DNA from: Streptomyces kurssanovii
GTDB lineage: Bacteria; Actinomycetota; Actinomycetes; Streptomycetales; Streptomycetaceae
Reading direction: 5' to 3'
Assembly: GCF_014649695.1 (NCBI RefSeq)
Contig: NZ_BMTN01000006.1
Location: 1 to 64,000 of the forward strand
Length of the DNA stretch: 64,000 nucleotides
This document shows positions 35,883 to 45,663 of the stretch, piece by piece; the stretch's first letter is position 1, and the number at the start of each line of letters is the position of its first letter. Position numbers and translations under genes: made by a program. Below the pieces are notes generated by a model. It ran no database searches and was not told the DNA's origin. It saw only the letters and a program-made list of their open reading frames with translations.

Positions 35883-37595
35883 TTACGGCTCCCTGGGTGC
35901 GTCGGGGACGGACAAGGTATCGGTGGACGGGAATGCGGTCCCGTCGGTGTGCCGGACGACGAGCCGGCGGCCCGGCTCGAGCCGTACGACGAGATGGCGG
36001 CGCCAGTCGGCGTCGTCGCGCTCGGGACGGTCCTCGCGCCAGTGGCAGCCGCGGGTCTCCTCGCGCTCCAGGGCCGCCGCGGTCAGCACGCGGGCCACGC
36101 ACAGGAGGTTCGAGGTCTCCCACGACTCGACGCCGGGCTCCGCGGTCTTTCCGGAACCTTCGCGCTCCTGCACGGCGGTCACGTATACCGACTCGAGGGC
36201 GGCGGCCGCCGCGGCGAGCGACGCCGCCGAGCGCAGCACACCCGCGCCGTGGGACATGATCCGCTGGATCTCCGCGCGCTCCTCCGGGGCGATGAGCGGC
36301 AGCAGGGACGGCTCCCGGGGTGCGGCGGGCGCGACGGCCGGCCAGGGCCGCCTGGCGGCGATGTCGGCGGCGATGCGCTCCGCGAAGACGAGCCCCTCGA
36401 GCAGCGAGTTGGACGCGAGCCGGTTGGCGCCGTGGACGCCGGTGCAGGCGACCTCACCGCAGGCGTAGAGGCCGGGGACGGTGGTGCGGCCCTGCAGATC
36501 GGTGCGCACGCCGCCCGACGCGTAGTGGGCGGCGGGAGCGACCGGGATCGGCTCGGTCACCGGGTCGAAGCCGTGGGACCGGCAGGCGGCGAGGATCGTG
36601 GGGAAGCGCTGCTCCCACATCTCGGCGCCGAAGTGGCGGGCGTCCAGGAGCATATGGTCGGCGCCCTGCTCCTGCATGCGGCGCATGATGCCCTTGGCGA
36701 CGATGTCGCGGGGGGCGAGCTCGGCCAGTTCGTGCTGTCCGACCATGAAGCGGACGCCGGCCGCGTCGACCAGGTGGGCGCCCTCGCCGCGTACCGCCTC
36801 GGAGACCAGCGGCTGCTGGCCCTCGCTGTCCGGGCCGAGGAAGAGCACCGTCGGGTGGAACTGCACGAACTCGATGTCCGAGACCTCCGCGCCGGCGCGG
36901 AGCGCGAGCGCCACGCCGTCGCCGGTGGACACAGCGGGGTTGGTGGTCGCGGAGAAGACCTGTCCCATGCCGCCGGTGGCGAGCACGACCGTCGGGGCGT
37001 GGACCGCGCCCACGCCGTCGTGCTGGCCCTCGCCCATGACGTGCAGCGTGATGCCCGCCGTCCGCCCGTCGGCGTCGGTGAGCAGGTCGAGGACCAGGGC
37101 GTTCTCGATGGTCCGCAGCCCCTGGTCGCGGACCGCGTCGACCAGGGCGCGGGAGATCTCCGCGCCGGTCGCGTCGCCGCCGGCGTGCGCGATGCGGCGC
37201 CGGTGGTGACCGCCCTCACGGGTCAGCTCGATCTCGCCGGAGGCCGGGTCGGTGTCGAAGTGCGCGCCCGTGGCGATCAGCCGGCGCACGGCGTCGGGCC
37301 CTTCGGTGACGAGGGCCCGCACCGCCGCCTCGTCACACAGGCCGGCACCCGCCACCAGGGTGTCCTCCAGATGCTGTTCCGGGGTGTCACCGTCGCCGAG
37401 CGCCGCGGCGATGCCGCCCTGCGCCCAGCGGGTGGAGCCGTCGTCGAGACGGGCCTTGGTGACGACGACCGTGTCCAGACCGGACGCTGCGCAGCGCAGG
37501 GCCGCCGTGAGTCCGGCGACACCCGAGCCGACCACGACGACGTCCGCGTCGATGGCCCAGCCCGGGGCGGGGGCGGTCAGCCGTATTCCGGTCAC
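35883..37595 (-). CDS. nadB: L-aspartate oxidase
   Basis: The 570-residue flavoenzyme oxidises aspartate to iminoaspartate, the first step of NAD synthesis. The FAD-binding motif is [18 protein letters not shown] near residue 18, with [15 protein letters not shown], the active-site region [26 protein letters not shown], and the C-terminal [23 protein letters not shown]. The GTG at 37595 overlaps the panC stop by 4 bp (GTGA). nadA, the quinolinate synthase gene, is not in this window. Confidence 0.96.
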   Translation of the reverse strand: MTGIRLTAPAPGWAIDADVVVVGSGVAGLTAALRCAASGLDTVVVTKARLDDGSTRWAQGGIAAALGDGDTPEQHLEDTLVAGAGLCDEAAVRALVTEGPDAVRRLIATGAHFDTDPASGEIELTREGGHHRRRIAHAGGDATGAEISRALVDAVRDQGLRTIENALVLDLLTDADGRTAGITLHVMGEGQHDGVGAVHAPTVVLATGGMGQVFSATTNPAVSTGDGVALALRAGAEVSDIEFVQFHPTVLFLGPDSEGQQPLVSEAVRGEGAHLVDAAGVRFMVGQHELAELAPRDIVAKGIMRRMQEQGADHMLLDARHFGAEMWEQRFPTILAACRSHGFDPVTEPIPVAPAAHYASGGVRTDLQGRTTVPGLYACGEVACTGVHGANRLASNSLLEGLVFAERIAADIAARRPWPAVAPAAPREPSLLPLIAPEERAEIQRIMSHGAGVLRSAASLAAAAAALESVYVTAVQEREGSGKTAEPGVESWETSNLLCVARVLTAAALEREETRGCHWREDRPERDDADWRRHLVVRLEPGRRLVVRHTDGTAFPSTDTLSVPDAPREP

Positions 37596-38638
37596 GTGGC
37601 GGCTCCGTCGGTCAGTGCGGTCCCGGGGTGGGCGGTCCCGAAGTCCAGGGGGATGTTGTCGATGAGGCGGGTCGAGCCGACCTTGGCCGCGACGGCGAGG
37701 ACCGCCTCGCCCCTGTGGTCGTCGGGAACCTCCTCGAAGGTCGCCGGGTCGACGAGCGCCACATAGTCCAGCGCCAGCGGCGGTTTCGCCTTCGCCGCCT
37801 CGTCCAGGACGGTCCGGGCAGCGGCCCGTACGGCGTCGGCGCCGACGGGCGGCCATGCCTGGGCGACCGCGTGCGCGTCCGCCGCCGCGCGGGCCTCGCC
37901 GAGCTTGGAGAGCGCGGCGGCCCGGGCGGGCGCGGCCGGCACCGCTTCGGCCCTGGCGTGCAGGGCCTGCTGGGCGGCGAGCCGGTCGGCCGCCGCGAAC
38001 AGGGCGCGGGAGAGGGCCAGGGCGGTCCGTCGCTCGCCCGCCGACAGGTAGCGGTTGCGGCTGGACAGCGCGAGGCCGTCGTCCTCGCGGACGGTGGGCA
38101 CGCCGACGATCTCGACCGGGAAGTTCAGGTCACGCACCATCCGGCGGATCAGGGCCAGCTGCTGGGCGTCCTTCTGCCCGAACAGCGCCACGTCGGGGCC
38201 GGTGAGATGGAGGAGCTTGGCCACGACGGTGAGCATGCCGTCGAAGTGGCCCGGGCGGGTCCGTCCTTCGAGGCGCTCCCCCATGGGGCCGGCCGTGATG
38301 CGGACCTGCGGCTGACCGCCCGGGTAGACCTCGTCGACGGAGGGGGCGAACACCACGTCGGCGCCCGCCTCTTCGGCCGTCCGGAGGTCGGCGTCGAGGG
38401 TGCGCGGGTAACGGTCGAGATCCTCGCCCGCTCCGAACTGCAGGGGGTTGACGAAGACGGTGACGATGACGAAGCCCTTGGGTCCGACGCGCTCACGGGC
38501 GGTACGGATCAGGGAGGCATGTCCCTGATGGAGGGCGCCCATGGTCATCACGACGGCGGTGCGGCCGGGGACGGTGTGGTGCTCCACCACGTACCGCAGG
38601 TCCTCCCTGGTCGGTACGAGTTCGAAGGCGCGGCTCAT
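37592..38638 (-). CDS. panC: pantothenate synthetase
   Basis: The 348-residue enzyme joins pantoate and beta-alanine with ATP. Motifs include [12 protein letters not shown] (HIGH-like, residues 33-44), [35 protein letters not shown] and [10 protein letters not shown]. It is longer than E. coli PanC because of an Ala-rich insertion (about residues 210-260). The start overlaps the stop of the DUF2520 gene by 4 bp. panB and panD are not in this window. Confidence 0.96.
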   Translation of the reverse strand: MSRAFELVPTREDLRYVVEHHTVPGRTAVVMTMGALHQGHASLIRTARERVGPKGFVIVTVFVNPLQFGAGEDLDRYPRTLDADLRTAEEAGADVVFAPSVDEVYPGGQPQVRITAGPMGERLEGRTRPGHFDGMLTVVAKLLHLTGPDVALFGQKDAQQLALIRRMVRDLNFPVEIVGVPTVREDDGLALSSRNRYLSAGERRTALALSRALFAAADRLAAQQALHARAEAVPAAPARAAALSKLGEARAAADAHAVAQAWPPVGADAVRAAARTVLDEAAKAKPPLALDYVALVDPATFEEVPDDHRGEAVLAVAAKVGSTRLIDNIPLDFGTAHPGTALTDGAAT

Positions 38639-39555
38639 CGCAGGTCCCCCTCGGCCAGCACGCCCAGCAGGTCTTCCGCGAGCTCCGGCTTGAGCATGCC
38701 GTGCGCGAGGGCGCGGTCGGCGGTCGTACGGGCCATCGCCAGATAGCCGGCGACGGCGGCGGGAGCGTGTTTGCGCAGCTCGGCGACGTGCGCGGCGACG
38801 GTGCCCGCGTCACCTCTGGCGACCGGCCCGGTCAGGGCCGCGTCACCGGAACGCAGGGCGTTGTCCAGGGCGGCTCCGAGGAGGGGGCCGAGCATCCTGT
38901 CGGGCGCGCCGACGCCCGCGGCGCGCAGCAGCTCCATCGACTGGGCGACCAGCGTGACCAGGTGGTTCGCGCCGAGCGCGAGGGCCGCGTGGTACAGCGG
39001 GCGGTTCTGCTCCTCGATCCACTCGGGCTCGCCGCCCATCTCGATGACCAGCGCCTCCGCGGCCAGCCGCAGCTCCTCCGGCGCGGTCACGCCGAACGAG
39101 CAGCCGGCCAGCCGCTGCACGTCGACCGCCGTGCCGGTGAAGGTCATCGCGGGGTGCAGGGCCAACGGCAGCGCCCCGGCCCGCAGGGCGGGCTCGAGCA
39201 CCTTGGTGCCGTACCGGCCGGAGGTGTGCACGAGCAGCTGCCCGGGCCGTACGGCGCCGGTCTCGACGAGGCCCTCCACCAGGCCGGGGAGCGCGTCGTC
39301 GGGCACGGTAAGCAGCACGAGCTCCGCGCGGGCCAGCACGTCCGCGGGCGTCACCAGCGGGACATCGGGAAGCATGGCGGCGGCCCGGCGGACGGAGGCG
39401 TCGGAGACTCCCGACGCGGCGACCGGCCGGTGACCGGCGAGTTGCAGGGACGCGGCGAGCGCGGGCCCTACCCGGCCCGCTCCGACCACGCCGACGGTCA
39501 GCCGGGCGGGGCGGTCCCGCGGGTCGAGCGGTTCCTGTGGTGCTGTGGGATTCAC
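38635..39555 (-). CDS. Rossmann-like/DUF2520 domain protein
   Basis: The 306-residue protein has an N-terminal NAD(P)-binding fold ([23 protein letters not shown], about residues 18-40) and a C-terminal DUF2520 helical domain ([13 protein letters not shown], then [23 protein letters not shown]). The fold is related to ketopantoate reductase and P5C reductase. It is conserved next to panC, so a ketopantoate-reductase-like role in pantothenate synthesis is a reasonable guess but unproven. The GTG at 39555 is first in the operon. It is divergent from the aldolase-like gene. Confidence 0.85.
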   Translation of the reverse strand: MNPTAPQEPLDPRDRPARLTVGVVGAGRVGPALAASLQLAGHRPVAASGVSDASVRRAAAMLPDVPLVTPADVLARAELVLLTVPDDALPGLVEGLVETGAVRPGQLLVHTSGRYGTKVLEPALRAGALPLALHPAMTFTGTAVDVQRLAGCSFGVTAPEELRLAAEALVIEMGGEPEWIEEQNRPLYHAALALGANHLVTLVAQSMELLRAAGVGAPDRMLGPLLGAALDNALRSGDAALTGPVARGDAGTVAAHVAELRKHAPAAVAGYLAMARTTADRALAHGMLKPELAEDLLGVLAEGDLR

Positions 39556-39673
39556 GCGGCGGTGCCTTCCGTTCCAGTCCGCACGGGTACCGGACGTTTT
39601 CTCGTCCACGATGCTACGCCAGCGTTTCCGGCGCCCTCGCAGTTGTCCACAGGCTGTGGGCGATGATCGGACC

Positions 39674-40954
39674 GTGACGGACACGAACGGAACGAACGAG
39701 TACGGCAAGCAGGCGGAGCCCGACGACCGGGACCACCGGACCGCGCCGGACGCCCTGGACGGACAGACCGGGCAGGACGGGCAGGACGTCCCGGACGAGC
39801 AGGACGAGCAGGACGAGCGGCGCCGCCGCCTCGCCGCGTGGCGCGCGTCCGACCGCGTGCTGTCGCGTGTCTCCGCCGACCGGCGGATCGGCGAGCGCCT
39901 GGCGGCGCTGGCGGAGGCCGCGGGCGACGTGCATGACCTGGACGACTGGACCGACGTGTACGGCAACGGGGTCGTCACGGAGCTGGAGCGGCGTACGGCC
40001 TCGCTGCTCGGTTTCCCGGCCGCCGCGTTCTTCCCGACCGGCACGATGGCGCAGCAGGTGGCGCTGCGCTGCTGGGCGGCGCGCACCGGGAACGCGACGG
40101 TCGCGCTGCACCCCCAGGCGCATCCGGAGGTGCATGAACGCTCCGCCTTCTCCGTGGTGAGCGGCCTGCGCACGGTCCACCCGACGGCGGAGCCCCGGCT
40201 GCCGACGGCCGACGATGTGCGCGAGTGCGACGAGCCCTTCGGCGCGCTGATGCTCGAACTGCCGCTGCGGGAAGCCGGCTTCGTCCTGCCCACCTGGGAC
40301 GAACTGGTGGCCGTCGTGGAGGCGGCGCGTGAACGTGATGCGGTGGTGCACTTCGACGGCGCGCGTCTGTGGGAGTGCGCCCCGCACTTCGGCCGCCCGC
40401 TCGACGAGATCGCGTCCCTTGCGGACAGCGTGTACGTGTCGTTCTACAAGTCCCTGGACGGCATGTCGGGGGCGGTGCTCGCCGGCCCGGCGCCGCTGAT
40501 CGACGAGGCACGGGCCTGGCGGCACCGGTACGGGGGCCAGCTGTTCCAGCAGTACCCGGCCGCGCTGTCGGCGCTGCTGGGCCTCGAGCGGGAGCTGCCG
40601 CGGCTGCCGTCGTACGTGGCCCACGCGAAGGTCGTCGCCGCGGCGCTCACGGACGCGCTGCGCGAACCGGCCGTCCCCTGGTCACGGATCCACCCGCCCG
40701 TTCCGCACACCCACCAGTTCCAGGTCTGGCTGCCGTACGACAAGGACGTGCTGAACGAGGCGGCACTGACGCAGGCGGAGGAGACGGGCGTGACGCTCTT
40801 CCGCCGCTGGTTCTCCGAAGGCTGCCCGCCGGGTGTCTCGGTCACCGAGGTGACGGTCGCGTCCGAGGGCCTCGAGTGGACACCGCGGGACGTGGCGGAG
40901 GCGGTCTCGGAGTTCGTACGCCGCGTCCAGGCGACCGCGCCCGCCTCGGCCTGA
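39674..40954 (+). CDS. threonine-aldolase-type PLP enzyme (beta-eliminating lyase family)
   Basis: The 426-residue protein has a fold-type I PLP domain resembling low-specificity threonine aldolase: DVYGNGVVTELERRTASLLG, FFPTGTMAQQVALR, HFDGARLWECAPHFG (the Asp contacts the PLP ring nitrogen) and VYVSFYKSLDGMSGAVLAG with the Schiff-base Lys in FYKSLDG. The first 55 residues are an unusual Asp/Glu/Gln-rich extension (DEQDEQDERRRR) without a fold. The GTG at 39674 begins it; the longer frame to 39545 runs into the divergent gene. Substrate not determined. Confidence 0.87.
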   Translation: MTDTNGTNEYGKQAEPDDRDHRTAPDALDGQTGQDGQDVPDEQDEQDERRRRLAAWRASDRVLSRVSADRRIGERLAALAEAAGDVHDLDDWTDVYGNGVVTELERRTASLLGFPAAAFFPTGTMAQQVALRCWAARTGNATVALHPQAHPEVHERSAFSVVSGLRTVHPTAEPRLPTADDVRECDEPFGALMLELPLREAGFVLPTWDELVAVVEAARERDAVVHFDGARLWECAPHFGRPLDEIASLADSVYVSFYKSLDGMSGAVLAGPAPLIDEARAWRHRYGGQLFQQYPAALSALLGLERELPRLPSYVAHAKVVAAALTDALREPAVPWSRIHPPVPHTHQFQVWLPYDKDVLNEAALTQAEETGVTLFRRWFSEGCPPGVSVTEVTVASEGLEWTPRDVAEAVSEFVRRVQATAPASA

Positions 40955-41261
40955 CCGCCCGGCGGCTGCGCCTGTGCCGGCCGCGGTGGCCTGGCGGGAC
41001 GCCCGGCGCACGGCCGCCGAGGCCCGGCGGGAGGGCCCGGCGGGCATCGATCCCTGACCGGTACCGGCCATCCGTGGCCCGGCGGCCGACGGTGAGCCCC
41101 GCCGGGCGTCGGCCGAGGCCGGCGGGGACGCCCGGGGCCGGCACGGCACGCCGGGGCATCGGGCCGCGTCGGCGTGAAGCCCGACGGGACCGCCCGGGGC
41201 GCAGGGTGCCCGGCGGACCGGCTCGGGTCGACAGGGCACCCTGGCGCGCAACGGCAAGCGG
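40955..41261. other. GC-rich non-coding spacer with terminator hairpin
   Basis: This stretch is over 80% G+C, with repeated words GCCCGGCGG and CCGGCGGG, and no credible gene. A hairpin with perfect 10-bp arms CAGGGTGCCC (41202-41211) and GGGCACCCTG (41234-41243) lies 18 bp after the stop of the small minus-strand gene and could end its transcript; read rightwards it could also stop read-through from the aldolase gene. Confidence 0.55.
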
Positions 41262-41423
41262 TCAACGGGAGGCCCGGCGGGCCGTGAGGAGCGCGCGGAG
41301 ACGGCGGTGGCCGCGTGCCTCGCGGAGCGTCCGCAGGTCGAGGTCGCCGGGGCGCGGCGGCGGTGGGGTGTCGGTCCGCTCGGCCCGGTACAGGTCGAGC
41401 AGGTGCTGCTGGATCGCGTTCAT
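41262..41423 (-). CDS. small basic protein, 53 residues
   Basis: A 53-residue frame begins MNAIQQHLLDLYRAERTDTP and ends with GHRRLRALLTARRASR. It has the look of a small Streptomyces protein family: amphipathic first helix (MNAIQQHLLDLYRAER), Pro-rich hinge (TPPPPRPGDLD) and Arg-rich helix. GGGAGCAG precedes the ATG by about 11 bases. It is divergent from the ArsR-type regulator, 98 bp apart, and followed by a hairpin. It is too short for a long-ORF search. Function unknown. Confidence 0.6.
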   Translation of the reverse strand: MNAIQQHLLDLYRAERTDTPPPPRPGDLDLRTLREARGHRRLRALLTARRASR

Positions 41424-41521
41424 GGCTTCACGCTGCTCCCGCCACCCGGCGCGCGTCGCGTCGATTGACGAGGCGCGTCAAACGTGGCCGCGCCGGTCCA
41501 AGGACCCCGCACCATGGAGTC

Positions 41522-42640
41522 GTGAGCGTGACCATCGACATCACGGGGCTGGCCCCCGAGCGCATCGTCTTCGACATCTCCCCACTCGCCGAGCTGGGCG
41601 TGGCCCTGCACGCGCTCTCCGAGCCCGGGCACCACCCCCGGCTGCACAGCTGGGCCACGGCGACGGCCGCCGGGCTCAAGCCGGACCTCGCCGACCGGCT
41701 GCACGAAGCCGACTTCCTGTGGCGTTCGACGTTCTCGGACATCTTCCTGCCCTTCGCCGGGCTGCCGGCGGCGCCCGGGCGGATCGGCGCGAGCCTCAAG
41801 GAGGAGCTGGACCTGCTCGACCGGCTCGACGACGAGCGGTTCGTGTCGTCGGCGCTCGAGTTCACCTGCGCCAGCACGTACTCGACCGGCGCCCCGTCCC
41901 CGCTCGTCGACGCCTCACGACGGGCGCACGCGCTCGACCTGGCGGCCAATCGCGGGCCTCGCCAACTGGACTTCACCCGGCGGCTGCTGGCCGACCCGGC
42001 GTCCGTACGCGCCTGGCTGCGGCGGCTCTTCGAGGACTGCGACGACGCCTTCTTCGCGGACACATGGAGCCGCGTCTCGACCCAACTCGCCGCCGACGCC
42101 CGCCACAAGACCGAGCTGATGCGCCGCAAGGGCCTCGCGGAGGCACTGCGGGCCGTCTCCCCCGCGCTGTCGCTCGACGAGGGCGGCACCGTGATCAGCG
42201 CCGACAAGCTCGCGGACGGGCGGACCACCGCCACCGACCCGGCGTTCGGCGCCGGGCTCACCCTGCTGCCGTCCAGCTTCGGGTGGCCGCACCTGATGGT
42301 GGTGCACGCGCCCGGCTGGCAGCCGGTGATCCAGTACCCGATCGGGGCGCCCGAACTGCCGGGTGCCGCCTCCGTGGAGCTGCTGAAGCTCCGCATGGAC
42401 GCGCTCGCCCACCCGATGCGGATGCGGCTGTCCCGCAACCTCGGCCGGGCCGCGTACACGACCAGCGAGCTCGCGGACTCCCTCGGCATCAGCGCACCCG
42501 AGGTCTCGCGCCACCTGGCCGTGCTGAAGAAGGCCGAGCTGATCTCCACCCGCAGGCGCGGCCGTTACGTGCTGCACCAGCTGGACGTGACGGCCGTCGC
42601 ACGACTGGGGAGCGACTTCCTCGAGACGGTGCTGCGCTGA
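41522..42640 (+). CDS. ArsR-type winged-helix regulator with large N-terminal domain
   Basis: The 372-residue protein has a roughly 270-residue N-terminal domain of the DUF5937 kind (FDISPLAELGVALHALSEPGHHPRLHSW, then DADFLWR-like and LPFAGLPAAPG text) and an ArsR/SmtB-like winged helix at the C-terminus (RMDALAHPMRMRLSRNLG, SELADSLGISAPEVSRHLAVLKKAELI, RRGRYVLHQLD). No Cys metal-sensing motif (CxC) is present, so it is unlikely to sense metals. The GTG at 41522 or 41528 starts it. It converges on the response-regulator gene. Target and ligand are unknown. Confidence 0.85.
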   Translation: MSVTIDITGLAPERIVFDISPLAELGVALHALSEPGHHPRLHSWATATAAGLKPDLADRLHEADFLWRSTFSDIFLPFAGLPAAPGRIGASLKEELDLLDRLDDERFVSSALEFTCASTYSTGAPSPLVDASRRAHALDLAANRGPRQLDFTRRLLADPASVRAWLRRLFEDCDDAFFADTWSRVSTQLAADARHKTELMRRKGLAEALRAVSPALSLDEGGTVISADKLADGRTTATDPAFGAGLTLLPSSFGWPHLMVVHAPGWQPVIQYPIGAPELPGAASVELLKLRMDALAHPMRMRLSRNLGRAAYTTSELADSLGISAPEVSRHLAVLKKAELISTRRRGRYVLHQLDVTAVARLGSDFLETVLR

Positions 42641-42679
42641 CGGCGGGGCCGCGGCGTGGAGCCGCCGGCGGCAGGCCGG

Positions 42680-43354
42680 TCAGCCCGCCCCGCCACCGGC
42701 CCGGACCAGCCCGGTCTCGTAGGCGAGCACGACCACCTGCACGCGGTCACGGAGGCCGAGCTTGGTCAGGATGCGGCCGACGTGTGTCTTGACCGTGGCC
42801 TCGGAGAGCACCAGGCGGCCCGCGATCTCCCCGTTGGACAGGCCCTGGGCGACGAGCATCATCACTTCCCGCTCCCGCTCCGTCAGCCTGGCCAGCTCCT
42901 TCTGCCGAGGCTCCGGGCCCGCGCTGGGCAGCATCGGGGAGAAGCGGTCCAGCAGCCGCCGCGTCGTCGACGGCGCCACGACCGCGTCACCGCTGTGCAC
43001 GGAACGGATCGCGCCGAGCAGTTCGCCGGGCGGCACGTCCTTGAGCATGAAGCCGCTGGCGCCCGCCTTCAGCCCCGAGAAGGCGTACTCGTCGAGGTCG
43101 AAGGTGGTCAGGATCAGCACCTTGGGGGCGTCCGGCTCCGCGCAGATGCGCCGCGTCGCCTCGACGCCGTCGAGCCTCGGCATGCGTACGTCCATCAGCA
43201 CGACGTCGACGGCGGTCGACCGGAGGTTCTCGATCGCCTCCGCGCCGTCGCCGGCCTCCGCGACGACCTCCATGTCCGGCTGGGCGGCGAGCACCATGCG
43301 GAAGCCGGTGCGCAGCAGCACCTGGTCGTCGACGAGCATCACGCGGATGGACAT
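42680..43354 (-). CDS. NarL/LuxR-type response regulator
   Basis: The 224-residue regulator has a receiver with acidic VDD (8-10) and phospho-acceptor Asp55 (VVLMDVRMPRLDG), then a LuxR helix-turn-helix (LTEREREVMMLVAQGLSNGEIAGRLVLSEATVKTHVGRILTKL). The sensor kinase gene is 29 bp upstream on the same strand, so they form a two-component pair. The ATG at 43354 starts the canonical IRVMLVDDQ text. Target genes are not evident from context. Confidence 0.93.
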   Translation of the reverse strand: MSIRVMLVDDQVLLRTGFRMVLAAQPDMEVVAEAGDGAEAIENLRSTAVDVVLMDVRMPRLDGVEATRRICAEPDAPKVLILTTFDLDEYAFSGLKAGASGFMLKDVPPGELLGAIRSVHSGDAVVAPSTTRRLLDRFSPMLPSAGPEPRQKELARLTEREREVMMLVAQGLSNGEIAGRLVLSEATVKTHVGRILTKLGLRDRVQVVVLAYETGLVRAGGGAG

Positions 43355-43383
43355 GTGGGTTCCGTCCCTCGGTTCTGTGGGCA

Positions 43384-44583
43384 CTAGTGGGCGGGCTTGA
43401 GCGGCAGCAGCGCACTGATACGGAAGCCTCCGCCGGGCCGGGGCCCGGCGTCCAGGGTGCCGCCGACCATACCGACGCGCTCCCGCATGCCGATGAGGCC
43501 GTGGCCGCGGCCGTCCGCGCCGCCGTCCTCGTACAGCTCGTGCGAGGCGCCGCGGCCGTCGTCCTCGACGAGCAGTCCGAGCCCGTCGTCGAAGTAGACG
43601 AGCCGCACGCTGGCGCCGGCGTCCGGGCCGCCGTGCTTACGGGTGTTGGTCAGGGCTTCCTGCACGATCCGGTAGGCGGTGAGCTCGACACCGCTCGGCA
43701 GCGGACGCGGCGTTCCCTCGACCTTGAAATCCACGGTCAGGCCCGCCCGGCGGACGTGCTCGACCAGTTCCTCGATCTGCTGCACATCGGGCTGGGGGAC
43801 GTACTCGCCGCTCTCCGGCCCGTCGCCGGTGCGCAGCACGCCGAGCAGCCGGCGCATCTCCGCGAGCGCCTGGCGGCCGGTGCTCGAGATGGTTTCGAGG
43901 GCCTGCTTGGCCTGGTCGGGGGCGGCGTCCAGGACATAGGCGGCGCCGTCGGCCTGCACGACCATCACGGACACGTTGTGGGCGACGACGTCGTGGAGCT
44001 CGCGGGCGATCCTGGCCCGCTCTGCCGCCACCGCGACCTTGGCCTGCGCCTCGCGTTCCTTCTCCAGGCGGGTGGCGCGCTCCTCGAGCTGGTCGAAGTA
44101 GGCGCGCCGGGTGCGTATGGAGTCGCCGAGGACCCAGGCCAGGACGAACGGCAGGCTCATGACGACGGTGATGAAGATCCGCTCGGAGACCGCGGACGCC
44201 TCCTCCGGCCAGCGGATCTGCGCCAGCGACGCCGCTGACAGACCGCCGATCAGGGCCAGCCGCGAGGCCCACCGGGGCGAGCCGACCGCCGCGACGGTGT
44301 AGATGATGACCATCATCGCGAAGTCCGCCGGATTGACGCCGACGTCGAACACGAGCTGCGCGACGCCCGCCAGCGCGGCGAGGACCAGCATGTGTTCGGG
44401 CATCCGCCGGCGCATCGCCACGACCAGGCTCAGTGCCGTGACGATGATCGCGGCCGCGCCGGTGCGGCCGGCGCCGTCCGGCACCTCGACCACCCACAGC
44501 ATGGCGAATCCGAAGAGCGCGACGGCCCAGAAGGTGTCGACGCCCGTCGGGTGTCTGCGGATGAAGTCATAGAGGCGCTGCAC
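43384..44583 (-). CDS. sensor histidine kinase (HisKA_3 type)
   Basis: The 399-residue kinase has about four or five membrane helices in the first 150 residues with no large external loop. A coiled coil (LEERATRLEKEREAQAKVAVAAERARIARELHDVVAHN) ends in the H-box with His197. A HATPase domain follows (YRIVQEALTNTRKHG, LLVEDDGRG, GRGHGLIGMRERV). It phosphorylates the adjacent NarL-type regulator. The GTG start at 44583 follows TACTCT (minus strand of 44591-44596) by 7 bases, so it is probably leaderless. The signal is unknown, probably membrane-borne. Confidence 0.92.
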   Translation of the reverse strand: MQRLYDFIRRHPTGVDTFWAVALFGFAMLWVVEVPDGAGRTGAAAIIVTALSLVVAMRRRMPEHMLVLAALAGVAQLVFDVGVNPADFAMMVIIYTVAAVGSPRWASRLALIGGLSAASLAQIRWPEEASAVSERIFITVVMSLPFVLAWVLGDSIRTRRAYFDQLEERATRLEKEREAQAKVAVAAERARIARELHDVVAHNVSVMVVQADGAAYVLDAAPDQAKQALETISSTGRQALAEMRRLLGVLRTGDGPESGEYVPQPDVQQIEELVEHVRRAGLTVDFKVEGTPRPLPSGVELTAYRIVQEALTNTRKHGGPDAGASVRLVYFDDGLGLLVEDDGRGASHELYEDGGADGRGHGLIGMRERVGMVGGTLDAGPRPGGGFRISALLPLKPAH

Positions 44584-44673
44584 GTAACCCAGAGTAGGGA
44601 AGGGAGATAGGTGCAGGGGTCAACCGGAGGGGCGATCCGGGGAGCGGAGGCGTACTCCGCAAGGTGGAGACTG

Positions 44674-45663
44674 GTGCCCGTGACGTATGAGACCGGCGAT
44701 TGGCGTGGCTGGCGGGACGCGGCGGAGACCGCGCTCTACGGACCGCGGGGGTTCTACCGGCGGCCGGAGGGTCCGGCGGGCCATTTCCGCACCTCCGTCC
44801 ACGCGTCCGGGCTGTTCGCCGCCGCGGTGGCCCGGCTGCTGACCTCCACAGCCGGGTCGCTGGGCCTGGCGGAGCCGGCGCTGATCGACGTGGGGGCGGG
44901 CCGCGGCGAACTGCTGACCGGTGTGCTCGCCGCGCTGCCGCCCGGCCTGCCGGTCCGCGCGTATGCCGTCGAACGGGCGGACCCGCCCGCGGACCTCGAC
45001 CCGCGCATCGAGTGGACCGCGGAGATCCCCCAGGGTCTGAGCGGGCTGCTGTTCGCGAACGAGTGGCTCGACAACGTTCCCGTGGACGTCGCGGAGGTCG
45101 ACGCGGACGGGGTGGTCCGGCGTGTGCTGGTACGCGACGACGGCGAGGAGCGGCTCGGCGGCGAGGTCACCGGACCGGACGCCGACTGGCTCGCCCGCTG
45201 GTGGCCGCTCGGCGGCCCGGGAACACGGGCGGAGATCGGGCGGCCCCGGGACGAGGCGTGGGCGTCGGCGGCGGGCTCCCTGGCGTCGGGTCTCGCGGTC
45301 GCCGTGGACTACGCGCACACGGCAGGGGCCAGGCCGCCGTTCGGCACGCTGACCGGCTTCCGCGACGGCCGCGAGGTGCGCCCCGTGCCGGACGGAAGCT
45401 GCGACATCACGGCCCATGTGGCGCTGGACGCGTGCGCCGCGCCGGCGGGCGCCGAGCTGGTCGGCCAGCGGGAGGCGCTCCGGGGACTGGGCGTGAGCGG
45501 GGAGCGTCCGCCGCTCGCCCTGGCGTCGTCGGACCCCGCGGCGTATGTGCGCGCCCTGTCACGGGCCGGGGAGGCGGCGGAGCTGACCGCGAAGGGCGGC
45601 CTCGGCGACTTCACCTGGCTCATGCAGCGGGTGGGCCGGCCTCTGAGAGACTGGGCGGCATGA
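44674..45663 (+). CDS. MidA/NDUFAF7-type SAM-dependent methyltransferase
   Basis: The 329-residue protein belongs to the COG1565/NDUFAF7 (MidA) family: [20 protein letters not shown], the SAM loop [19 protein letters not shown] and the signature [15 protein letters not shown] (family form NE.LDA.P). NDUFAF7 dimethylates Arg85 of the complex I subunit NDUFS2 in mitochondria. Here the gene overlaps nuoD2, the NDUFS2 homolog, by 4 bp (ATGA). The GTG at 44674 after AAGGTGGAG is preferred; an upstream GTG at 44611 is possible. The substrate is inferred from family and coupling. Confidence 0.85.
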   Translation: MPVTYETGDWRGWRDAAETALYGPRGFYRRPEGPAGHFRTSVHASGLFAAAVARLLTSTAGSLGLAEPALIDVGAGRGELLTGVLAALPPGLPVRAYAVERADPPADLDPRIEWTAEIPQGLSGLLFANEWLDNVPVDVAEVDADGVVRRVLVRDDGEERLGGEVTGPDADWLARWWPLGGPGTRAEIGRPRDEAWASAAGSLASGLAVAVDYAHTAGARPPFGTLTGFRDGREVRPVPDGSCDITAHVALDACAAPAGAELVGQREALRGLGVSGERPPLALASSDPAAYVRALSRAGEAAELTAKGGLGDFTWLMQRVGRPLRDWAA

